11,414 bases of DNA. It comes from Paracoccaceae bacterium (GTDB taxonomy: Bacteria > Pseudomonadota > Alphaproteobacteria > Rhodobacterales > Rhodobacteraceae). The notes beneath the pieces were generated by a model that was given only the letters and a program-made list of their open reading frames with translations, was not told the origin of the DNA and made no database searches. The stretch lies in the NCBI GenBank assembly GCA_003561595.1, contig PWWF01000135.1:1-11414 (forward strand). The letters run 5' to 3'. The position numbers were made by a program, and so were the translations under genes. Below, piece by piece: positions 6,166 to 11,414 of this stretch (position 1 is the first letter of the stretch; each line of letters begins with the position of its first letter).

Positions 6166-7701
6166 ATGCTTGACATGCCGATCATGTCCGTTACCTCTGC
6201 CCGCATGTCTGCTCCAACTCTTGTCTGGTTCAAGCGGGACTTGCGCGTGACCGATCACCCCGCACTGGCTGCGGCGGGGGGACATGTGCTGCCGCTGTAT
6301 ATCATCGAGCCCGAATATTGGCGCCTGCCCGACACATCCGCCCGGCAATGGGCGTTTCTGGCCGAGGCGCTGGACAGCCTGCGCGATGAACTGGCCGCGC
6401 TGGGCCAGCCGCTGGTCATCCGGCAGGGCGAGGCGGTGGAAGAACTGGCGCGCGTGACCCGGCGGTATGGCATCACACAGATGATCAGCCATGAGGAAAC
6501 GGGCAATGCCTGGACCTATGCGCGCGACAGGCGCGTGGCGCAATGGGCGCGCGCCAGCGGGATCGACTGGCAGGAGCTGCCGCAAAGCGCGGTCGTGCGG
6601 CCCCTGCCCTCGCGCGATGGCTGGCAGCGGGCGCGCACGGCCTTCATGCGCCAGACGCCTCTGCCCGCGCCGGACGCGCTGGCCCCGGTCTGCACAGATG
6701 CACCCACCCATCTGCCCCATGCCCGCGCGCTGGGGCTGGCGCGCGACCCCTGTCCCAACCGCCAGACCGGCAGCCATGCGCAGGCGCGCGCCACGCTGGA
6801 CAGTTTCCTGACCCGTCGGGCCGAGGGGTATCGCGCGCAGATGTCCTCGCCCCTGACGGGCGAGCGCGCCTGTTCGCGCCTGTCACCCTATCTGGCGCTG
6901 GGGATGCTGTCCGTACGCGAGGTCGAACATGCCAGAGGCCGCGCCCGCGCTGCGCGGCCCGACTGGGCCGCGCCGATGAACAGCTTTGCCAAGCGGCTGG
7001 CCTGGCGCGATCACTTCATCCAGAAGCTGGAGGATGAGCCGGAGCTGGAACACCGCTGCCTGCACCCCGCGCATGAGGGGCTGAGGGGCAGCGACCCCGC
7101 CCGCCTGCAGGCATGGATGGCGGGCGAGACGGGCCTGCCCTTTGTCGATGCCTGCATGCGCTATCTGCGCGCGACCGGCTGGTTGAATTTCCGCATGCGC
7201 GCAATGCTGATGTCCGTGGCAAGCTATCACCTGTGGCTGGACTGGCGCGACACGGGCGCGCATCTGGCGCGGCAATTCACCGATTATGAGCCCGGCATTC
7301 ACTGGAGCCAGTGCCAGATGCAATCGGGCACCACCGGCATCAACACGCTGCGCATCTATAACCCGGTCAAGCAGGGCCATGATCAGGACCCCGACGGCCG
7401 GTTCATCCGCGCCTGGGTGCCGGAACTGCGCCACCTGCCGACCGCGCAATTGCACGCCCCCTGGACCGCGCCCGAAGGTGCCGCGCCGCGCTACCCCGCC
7501 CCGATTGTCGATCTGGACACCGCCGGACGGCGCGCGCGCGATGTGATGTGGGGGCTGCGCAAGGCCCATGGCTTTCGCGCGGAATCGGCGCGGATTGCGG
7601 AAAAGCACGCGTCGCGCGCGCGTAACAGCGACCGCAGCAGCGCGCGCGCAAAACGCGCGGCGCGGCGGAGTGATCCGGCGCAGTTGCGGCTGGATCTGTA
7701 G
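6166..7701 (+). CDS. Photolyase/cryptochrome family FAD protein
   Basis: Members use FAD and a light-harvesting cofactor either to repair UV pyrimidine dimers in DNA or, as cryptochromes, to sense blue light. The 511-residue product opens with the antenna-domain signature LVWFKRDLRVTDHPAL (19-34). The FAD-binding half is at about 220-430, with RLSPYLALGMLS (238-249), TGWLNFRMR (337-345), DYEPGIHWSQ (373-382) and LRIYNP (395-400), where Asn399 fits the residue contacting flavin N5. Aligned by eye with E. coli PhrB, several dimer-contact positions differ (WRD for WRE; Phe and Ala in the TGWxxxRxR helix), so classical CPD photolyase activity is not assured. A basic tail closes the protein. ATG 6166 has AGGA at 7-base spacing; ATG 6205 (MSAPTLVWFKRD) is a conserved-looking alternative with no ribosome site. 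The gene converges on argF, only 9 bp away. Confidence 0.88.
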   Translation: MLDMPIMSVTSARMSAPTLVWFKRDLRVTDHPALAAAGGHVLPLYIIEPEYWRLPDTSARQWAFLAEALDSLRDELAALGQPLVIRQGEAVEELARVTRRYGITQMISHEETGNAWTYARDRRVAQWARASGIDWQELPQSAVVRPLPSRDGWQRARTAFMRQTPLPAPDALAPVCTDAPTHLPHARALGLARDPCPNRQTGSHAQARATLDSFLTRRAEGYRAQMSSPLTGERACSRLSPYLALGMLSVREVEHARGRARAARPDWAAPMNSFAKRLAWRDHFIQKLEDEPELEHRCLHPAHEGLRGSDPARLQAWMAGETGLPFVDACMRYLRATGWLNFRMRAMLMSVASYHLWLDWRDTGAHLARQFTDYEPGIHWSQCQMQSGTTGINTLRIYNPVKQGHDQDPDGRFIRAWVPELRHLPTAQLHAPWTAPEGAAPRYPAPIVDLDTAGRRARDVMWGLRKAHGFRAESARIAEKHASRARNSDRSSARAKRAARRSDPAQLRLDL

Positions 7702-7710
7702 CGCGGGCCG

Positions 7711-8637
7711 TTACAGGCCCAGACAATGGCGCATGATCGCCTTTTGCGCATGCAGGCGGTTCTCGGCCTCATCAAAGATCACCGATTGCGGGCCGTCCAT
7801 GACAGCGCTTGTCACCTCTTCCTCGCGATGCGCGGGCAGGCAATGCATGAACAGCGCATTCGGCCCGGCCTTGGCCATCAGCGCGTCATTGACCTGATAG
7901 GGGCGCAGCAGGTTGTGGCGGCGTTCGCGGTTGGACTGGCTGTCATGCATGCTGACCCAGGTATCGGCCACGACCAGATCGGCCCCCTCTACCGCGCGCG
8001 CGGGGTCGCGGACAATCTCGATATTGGCGCCCTTGTCGCGGGCCAGCGCCACGAATTCGGGCTCCGGGTCCAGCGACTCGGGGCCCGTGAAGGTCAGATC
8101 AAAGCCGAACTGCCCGGCAGCATGCAGGAAGGAGGAGCAGACATTGTTGCCATCGCCTGTCCAGACGACCTTTTTGCCCGCAATGGGGCCGCGATGTTCC
8201 TCGAATGTCATGACATCGGCCATGATCTGGCAGGGATGGGTGCGATTGGTCAGCCCGTTGATGACCGGGACCGAGGCATGTTCGGCCAGTTCCAGCAGCA
8301 CCGATTCCTCGAATGTGCGGATCATGATCAGATCGACATAGCGCGACAGCACGCGGGCCGTGTCGGCAATCGTCTCGCCATGGCCAAGCTGCATTTCCGA
8401 GCCTGAGAGCACCATGGTCTGCCCGCCCATCTGTCGCACGCCGACATCGAAACTGACCCGCGTGCGGGTCGAGGGTTTCTCGAAGATCAGCGCGACCATA
8501 TGACCCGCCAGCGGCTGCTCGGCATCGGGGGTGCCCTTGGGCAGACCGGCGCGGGCGGATTTCATGGCGCGGGCATGATCGATCATGGCGCGCAGGTCGG
8601 TGGCGTCGGTGGTGTGGATATCAAGGAAATGCGGCAT
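7711..8637 (-). CDS. argF: Ornithine carbamoyltransferase (anabolic)
   Basis: This cytoplasmic enzyme condenses carbamoyl phosphate with ornithine to give citrulline, the sixth step of arginine biosynthesis. The 308-residue product is of normal length. It has the carbamoyl-phosphate loop STRTR (56-60, in [12 protein letters not shown]), HPCQ (134-137), the ornithine-binding [10 protein letters not shown] block and the catalytic HCLP (265-268, in [13 protein letters not shown]). All signature residues are intact. ATG 8637 has AAAGG (8650-8646) at 8-base spacing. It follows argD in the same direction after 75 bp and is probably co-transcribed, although a hairpin-tailed repeat lies between them. 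An anabolic role is preferred because its partner is argD and no arcA/arcC is present. Confidence 0.96.
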   Translation of the reverse strand: MPHFLDIHTTDATDLRAMIDHARAMKSARAGLPKGTPDAEQPLAGHMVALIFEKPSTRTRVSFDVGVRQMGGQTMVLSGSEMQLGHGETIADTARVLSRYVDLIMIRTFEESVLLELAEHASVPVINGLTNRTHPCQIMADVMTFEEHRGPIAGKKVVWTGDGNNVCSSFLHAAGQFGFDLTFTGPESLDPEPEFVALARDKGANIEIVRDPARAVEGADLVVADTWVSMHDSQSNRERRHNLLRPYQVNDALMAKAGPNALFMHCLPAHREEEVTSAVMDGPQSVIFDEAENRLHAQKAIMRHCLGL

Positions 8638-8664
8638 ATGTCGGGCCTTTGCGAGAATGCGGGT

Positions 8665-8712
8665 GCGAGGGCCCTGCCCTCGCGCTCCCGGGATATTTGG
8701 ACAAAGATGAAA
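8665..8712. repeat. Hairpin-tailed intergenic repeat, copy 2 (between argD and argF)
   Basis: GCGAGGGC (8665-8672), loop CCT, GCCCTCGC (8676-8683) is a perfect eight-pair stem. The conserved tail at 8687-8712 (GGGATATTTGG, CAAAGATGAAA) follows and abuts the argD stop codon at 8713-8715. The tail matches copy 1 except for one missing G, while the stem bases differ between copies and keep their pairing. On the argD-argF transcript the element begins right after the argD stop, so it could be a partial terminator or an mRNA processing/stability element. Confidence 0.75.
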
Positions 8713-9885
8713 TCAGAACGTGCTTGCTGCCTTGTCGAGCCGGGCGAGCGCTTCGGTGATCTCATCGCCGGTGATGGTCAGGGGCGGCAGCAGGCGGATG
8801 ACATTGTCGGCCGCCGGAACCGTCAGCAGATGCCGGGCCTGCGCGGCGCTGACGATATCGGTATTGAGCTTGCGGCATTTCAGCCCCAGCATCAGGCCCG
8901 TGCCGCGCACCAGTTCGAAAACCTCGGGGTGGCTGGCGACCAGCGACTCCAGCCCCTGGCGCATCTGGCCTGCCTTGCGGCTGACATCCTCCAGAAAGCC
9001 CGGCGCGGTCATGATCTCGACCACCTTGGACCCCACGGCGCAGGCCAGCGGGTTGCCGCCATAGGTAGAGCCATGGGTGCCCGCGGTCATGCCTGATGCC
9101 GCGCGCGCATTGGCCAGCACCGCGCCCAGGGGAAATCCGCCGCCGATGCCCTTGGCGACGAGCATGATATCGGGGGTGATGCCCGCCCATTCATGCGCGA
9201 ACAGCCGGCCCGTGCGGCCCATGCCGCATTGCACTTCGTCAAGGACCAGAAGCGCGCCGGTCTGATCGCACAGATCGCGCAGGCCCTTGAGACAGGGTTC
9301 AGGCAGCGGGCGGATGCCGCCTTCGCCCTGGATGGGTTCGATCACCACGGCGGCGACACTGTCATCAAGCGCGGCATGCAGCGCGTCATGATCGCCCCAG
9401 GGCAGGGTCTTGAATCCGGGCATGAGCGGGCCGAAGCCATGGGTCATCTTGTCGGACCCGGCCGCCGCGATGGCCCCCGTTGAACGGCCATGAAACGCCC
9501 CCTCGAATGTCAGGATGGTGGGGCGGCTCTCGCCCACATCATGCCAGTATTTGCGCACCATCTTGATGGCAAGCTCGGCGGCTTCGGTCCCGGAATTGGT
9601 GAAAAAGGCCGTGTCGGCAAATGTGGCATCGACCAGCGCCTGCGCCAGATTTTCCTGCGCGGGGATCTGATAGAGGTTCGAGACATGCCACAGCGCCTGC
9701 GCCTGATCGGCCAGGGTCGCGACCAGTGCCGGATGGGCATGGCCCAGCGCATTGACCCCGATGCCCGAGGTCAGATCGAGGAAACGGGTGCCATCCTCCT
9801 CGATCAGCCAGGCCCCCTCGCCGCGCGCGAAACGCAGGGGGGACCGGTTATAGGTGGGCAGAAGCGGCGGAAGGGGCGCGTTCAT
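8713..9885 (-). CDS. argD: Acetylornithine aminotransferase (class III, PLP-dependent)
   Basis: The enzyme transfers an amino group from glutamate to N-acetylglutamate semialdehyde, giving N-acetylornithine; related enzymes also act on succinyl-diaminopimelate precursors. The 390-residue product has the expected blocks: YNRSPLRFARGEGAWL (12-27), DLTSGIGVNALGHAHP (37-52), NSGTEA (97-102), EGAFHGRS (128-135), VIEPIQGEGG (181-190), VLDEVQCGMGRTG (214-226) with Asp216 contacting the cofactor ring, and VAKGIGGGFPLGA with Lys245 as the PLP Schiff-base lysine. ATG 9885 was chosen because AGGA (9897-9894) lies 8 bases upstream and the protein starts like its relatives. The open frame extends to 9924 without support. 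It is the first gene of an argD-argF pair, and a dyad lies across its probable promoter. Confidence 0.96.
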   Translation of the reverse strand: MNAPLPPLLPTYNRSPLRFARGEGAWLIEEDGTRFLDLTSGIGVNALGHAHPALVATLADQAQALWHVSNLYQIPAQENLAQALVDATFADTAFFTNSGTEAAELAIKMVRKYWHDVGESRPTILTFEGAFHGRSTGAIAAAGSDKMTHGFGPLMPGFKTLPWGDHDALHAALDDSVAAVVIEPIQGEGGIRPLPEPCLKGLRDLCDQTGALLVLDEVQCGMGRTGRLFAHEWAGITPDIMLVAKGIGGGFPLGAVLANARAASGMTAGTHGSTYGGNPLACAVGSKVVEIMTAPGFLEDVSRKAGQMRQGLESLVASHPEVFELVRGTGLMLGLKCRKLNTDIVSAAQARHLLTVPAADNVIRLLPPLTITGDEITEALARLDKAASTF

Positions 9886-9911
9886 GGGCAATATCCTGTA
9901 GCGGGGATGGC

Positions 9912-9944
9912 ATTGACCTGCCAAAGCGTGGCGGCCAAGTCAAT
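9912..9944. promoter_or_regulatory. Dyad and promoter-like region upstream of argD
   Basis: ATTGACCTG (9912-9920) and CAAGTCAAT (9936-9944) are inverted repeats with nine-base arms and one mismatch, separated by 15 bases. On the minus strand the upstream arm contains TTGACT (9943-9938), a good -35 box for argD. The other arm falls where the -10 would be (17-base spacing gives a poor CAGGTC). It may be an operator overlapping the promoter; arginine-responsive control is a guess from position only. Confidence 0.4.
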
Positions 9945-9972
9945 CGCAGGTGATGGGGAAAGGCAAGCGGGT

Positions 9973-9989
9973 GCGCCCGTGCCGGGCGC
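9973..9989. terminator. Hairpin between DUF2794 gene and argD
   Basis: GCGCCCG (9973-9979), loop TGC, CGGGCGC (9983-9989) gives a perfect seven-pair stem. On the minus strand it is followed by a C/T-rich stretch with only a short CTTTCC run, so it is a weak terminator candidate for the DUF2794 transcript. A smaller ACGCC/GGCGT hairpin lies at 10001-10014. Nothing coding was recognised in 9886-10085. Confidence 0.3.
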
Positions 9990-10045
9990 GGGGGAACATC
10001 ACGCCTGTCGGCGTCGCAGTGCAGGGATATGCAGCATCGTGTTCA

Positions 10046-10088
10046 TGAGGGTTTCGCTAGCAGGGCGGCGGGGTTATGTAAACCCTCA
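10046..10088 (-). other. Inverted repeat at the DUF2794 stop codon
   Basis: TGAGGGTTT (10046-10054) and AAACCCTCA (10080-10088) are exact nine-base inverted repeats 25 bases apart, and the second includes the DUF2794 stop codon (TGA on the minus strand). In the minus-strand RNA the arms can pair to form a stem at the transcript's 3' end. A smaller competing stem, GGGTT/AACCC, lies inside. There is no T-tract. It could be a terminator or a 3'-end structure. Confidence 0.4.
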
Positions 10089-10421
10089 ATCCCCGATGAC
10101 GCGCAGCAGCTTGCGTTCCAGCACCTTGAGCACCTGCGCCAGATCATGCCCGCGCTTGAGCACCTGCCCGTCCATCGCGATCACGCAATACATGCCCTGC
10201 CGGTTGCGCAGCGCGGGGTGTTTCTCGATCCGGTAGAGCGGATGTTCTGCCGTGCGGCGGAACACGGAGAAGACCGCATGATGGCGCAGGCAGGAGATCC
10301 CGTAATCGCGCCATTCACCGGCAGCGACCATGCGGCCATAAAGCGACAGGATGACGCCAAGCTCGCGCCGGTCGAAACTGGTCTGCCCGTCAGGGGCGCG
10401 GACGGGGGTTTGCATGTTCAT
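10086..10421 (-). CDS. DUF2794 family protein
   Basis: This is a small protein of unknown function, known to me from alphaproteobacteria. The 111-residue product contains the family core SFDRRELGVILSLYGRMVAAGEW (15-37), the AVFSVFRR...PLYRIEKHP stretch (49-69) and the C-terminal GQVLKRGHDLAQVLKVLERKL (85-105). It has no signal peptide or membrane segment, is basic, and is predicted to be cytoplasmic and mixed alpha/beta. The start is uncertain: ATG 10421 (MNMQTP) and ATG 10415 (MQTP) both lack a strong ribosome binding site, and an upstream ATG would add 13 residues. It diverges from the class III dehydrogenase gene, sharing a 142-bp region. The neighbours do not reveal its role. Confidence 0.85.
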   Translation of the reverse strand: MNMQTPVRAPDGQTSFDRRELGVILSLYGRMVAAGEWRDYGISCLRHHAVFSVFRRTAEHPLYRIEKHPALRNRQGMYCVIAMDGQVLKRGHDLAQVLKVLERKLLRVIGD

Positions 10422-10504
10422 CCGGTAATTCTGGGGCGCGCAGCAGCGAAAATCAAGCATAAGCTTGGCAGACGCTTTTTGCCCTGCAAGAGTCGCGCAG
10501 GCGC

Positions 10505-10533
10505 TTGCACCTGCCCGCCGGTCGCGACATGCT
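10505..10533 (+). promoter_or_regulatory. Candidate promoter of the class III dehydrogenase gene
   Basis: TTGCAC (10505-10510, preceded by GC) and CATGCT (10528-10533) are 17 bases apart and would start transcription near 10540, leaving a leader of about 24 bases. An inverted repeat, TGCAAG (10485-10490) and CTTGCA (10504-10509), overlaps the -35 box and could be a regulator site. The evidence is from pattern and spacing only. Confidence 0.35.
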
Positions 10534-10563
10534 GTGCGCAAATCAGATCCGAAGGATTCAGAT

Positions 10564-11414
10564 ATGCGAACACGTGCCGCCGTGGCCCTTGAGGCCGGAA
10601 AACCGCTGGAGGTGATGGAGGTGAATCTCGACGGGCCCAAGGCGGGTGAGGTGCTGATCGAGATCAAGGCCACGGGCATCTGCCACACGGATGAATTTAC
10701 CCGCTCGGGCGCGGACCCAGAGGGGCTGTTTCCCGCCATTCTGGGCCATGAAGGCGCGGGCGTGGTGGTCGAGGTGGGCGAAGGCGTCACCACGCTCAAG
10801 CCGGGTGATCATGTGATCCCGCTTTACACGCCCGAATGCCGCGAGTGCTATTCCTGCCGGTCGGGCAAGACCAATCTCTGCACCGCGATCCGGGGCACGC
10901 AAGGCCAGGGGCTGATGCCCGACGGGACGACGCGGTTTTCCATGCTCGATGGCACGCCGATCCATCATTATATGGGGTGTTCGACCTTTGCCAATCACAC
11001 GGTCATGCCCGAGATTGCGCTGGCCAAGGTGCGCGAGGACGCGCCCTTCGACAAGATCTGCTATATCGGCTGCGGGGTGACCACGGGGATCGGCGCGGTG
11101 ATCAATACCGCAGGGGTGGAGATCGGGTCCACAGCCGCGGTGTTCGGGCTGGGCGGCATCGGGCTGAATGTCATTCAGGGGCTGCGCATGGCAGGCGCGG
11201 ATGTGATCATCGGGGTGGACCTGAATGACGCCAAGGCCGAGATGGCGCGCAAATTCGGGATGACGCATTTCATCAACCCGTCGAAGGTGGATAGCGTGAC
11301 CGCCGAGATCGTGAAACTGACCCAGCGCGGGGATGATGCGATCGGGGGCGTGGATTACAGCTTTGATGCCACCGGCAATGTGCAGGTGATGCGCGAGGCG
11401 CTGGAATGCAGCCA
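10564..11414 (+). CDS. S-(hydroxymethyl)glutathione dehydrogenase / class III alcohol dehydrogenase, N-terminal part
   Basis: The enzyme oxidises S-(hydroxymethyl)glutathione, the spontaneous adduct of formaldehyde and glutathione, to S-formylglutathione with NAD+. It also reduces S-nitrosoglutathione in many organisms. The first 283 residues are visible and the frame is open at the window end; the family is about 370-380 long. Seen in order: [19 protein letters not shown] with catalytic-zinc Cys40, then GHE with His62-Glu63; structural-zinc cysteines 92, 95, 98 and 106; [12 protein letters not shown] (110-121) with the class III arginine; [10 protein letters not shown] (138-147); catalytic-zinc Cys170 in GCGVTTG; and the NAD-binding GLGGIG (195-200). 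GAAGGA (10551-10556) sits 7 bases before ATG 10564, so the start is firm. It is often called adhI, flhA or frmA. A formylglutathione hydrolase gene would be a natural neighbour beyond the edge, but cannot be seen. Confidence 0.95.
   Translation, partial: MRTRAAVALEAGKPLEVMEVNLDGPKAGEVLIEIKATGICHTDEFTRSGADPEGLFPAILGHEGAGVVVEVGEGVTTLKPGDHVIPLYTPECRECYSCRSGKTNLCTAIRGTQGQGLMPDGTTRFSMLDGTPIHHYMGCSTFANHTVMPEIALAKVREDAPFDKICYIGCGVTTGIGAVINTAGVEIGSTAAVFGLGGIGLNVIQGLRMAGADVIIGVDLNDAKAEMARKFGMTHFINPSKVDSVTAEIVKLTQRGDDAIGGVDYSFDATGNVQVMREALECS

Noticed and set aside
6055..6777. Long minus-strand open frame extending the glycosyltransferase upstream across the photolyase gene (617 codons in total).
   Set aside because: It is antisense to well-supported photolyase coding sequence, has no family resemblance in that part, and is explained by high GC content. 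The GT61 similarity starts after about 6081.
7705..7720. GGGCC/GGCCC five-pair hairpin in the photolyase-argF convergence.
   Set aside because: Short stem, no T-tract and overlap with the argF stop codon; too weak to call a terminator.
10455..10466. AAGC-ATAA-GCTT small palindrome and a possible minus-strand promoter for the DUF2794 gene.
   Set aside because: Four-base arms are expected by chance, and no -35/-10 pair with acceptable spacing was found on that strand.
10558..11268. 236-codon minus-strand open frame opposite the class III dehydrogenase.
   Set aside because: Antisense of a gene with complete zinc and NAD motifs; shadow frame.
1..11414. Search by eye for CRISPR arrays, tRNA/rRNA genes, insertion sequences, prophage, toxin-antitoxin or defence genes, reverse transcriptases and attachment sites.
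   Set aside because: None seen; apart from the two copies of the intergenic element there are no notable direct repeats, and the coding content is housekeeping metabolism.

Overview
This window is GC-rich chromosomal DNA from an alphaproteobacterium, most likely a member of the Rhodobacteraceae (Rhodobacter/Roseobacter/Paracoccus relatives). Three things point there: an ethylmalonyl-CoA mutase of the MeaA/Ecm type, a small DUF2794 protein (a family I know from alphaproteobacteria), and two copies of a short intergenic element (hairpin plus a conserved GGGATATTTGG..CAAAGATGAAA tail) of a kind common between genes in that family. The content looks like ordinary core and near-core genome. I see no phage, transposon, CRISPR array, toxin-antitoxin pair, defence island or RNA gene.

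Layout. (1) Positions 1-360 (+) are the 3' end of a Bax-inhibitor-1/YccA-family membrane protein, closed by a clear intrinsic terminator. (2) clpP (576-1199) and clpX (1339-2601), both +, encode the ClpXP protease. A candidate promoter and a perfect dyad precede clpP, and a large hairpin sits between the two genes. (3) A 224-bp convergent gap carries a hairpin and the first copy of the repeat element. (4) On the minus strand, a family-61 glycosyltransferase (4924-6081) is followed by ethylmalonyl-CoA mutase ecm (2826-4805). The 118-bp gap between them holds a TTGACA box and two palindromes, one matching the CTGC-N3-GCAG pattern I recall for PhaR. (5) A photolyase/cryptochrome-family gene (6166-7701, +) is divergent from the glycosyltransferase and convergent with argF. 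(6) argD (8713-9885) and argF (7711-8637), both minus, form an arginine-biosynthesis pair separated by the second copy of the repeat element. (7) A DUF2794 gene (10086-10421, minus) diverges from a class III alcohol dehydrogenase / S-(hydroxymethyl)glutathione dehydrogenase (10564 to the window end, +), which is cut off at the right edge.

How the genes relate. ClpP and ClpX form one machine. ArgD and ArgF carry out consecutive parts of arginine biosynthesis (N-acetylornithine formation, then ornithine to citrulline). Ecm belongs to the ethylmalonyl-CoA pathway for acetyl-CoA assimilation, and the GSH-dependent dehydrogenase belongs to formaldehyde detoxification/oxidation. Nothing in the sequence joins these units into one system.

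I did not find a convincing undescribed system. The points most worth checking are the regulatory palindromes upstream of ecm, argD and clpP, the replaced lesion-pocket positions and basic tail of the photolyase homologue, the replaced acidic residues in the BI-1 protein, and the hairpin-tailed repeat at gene 3' ends.
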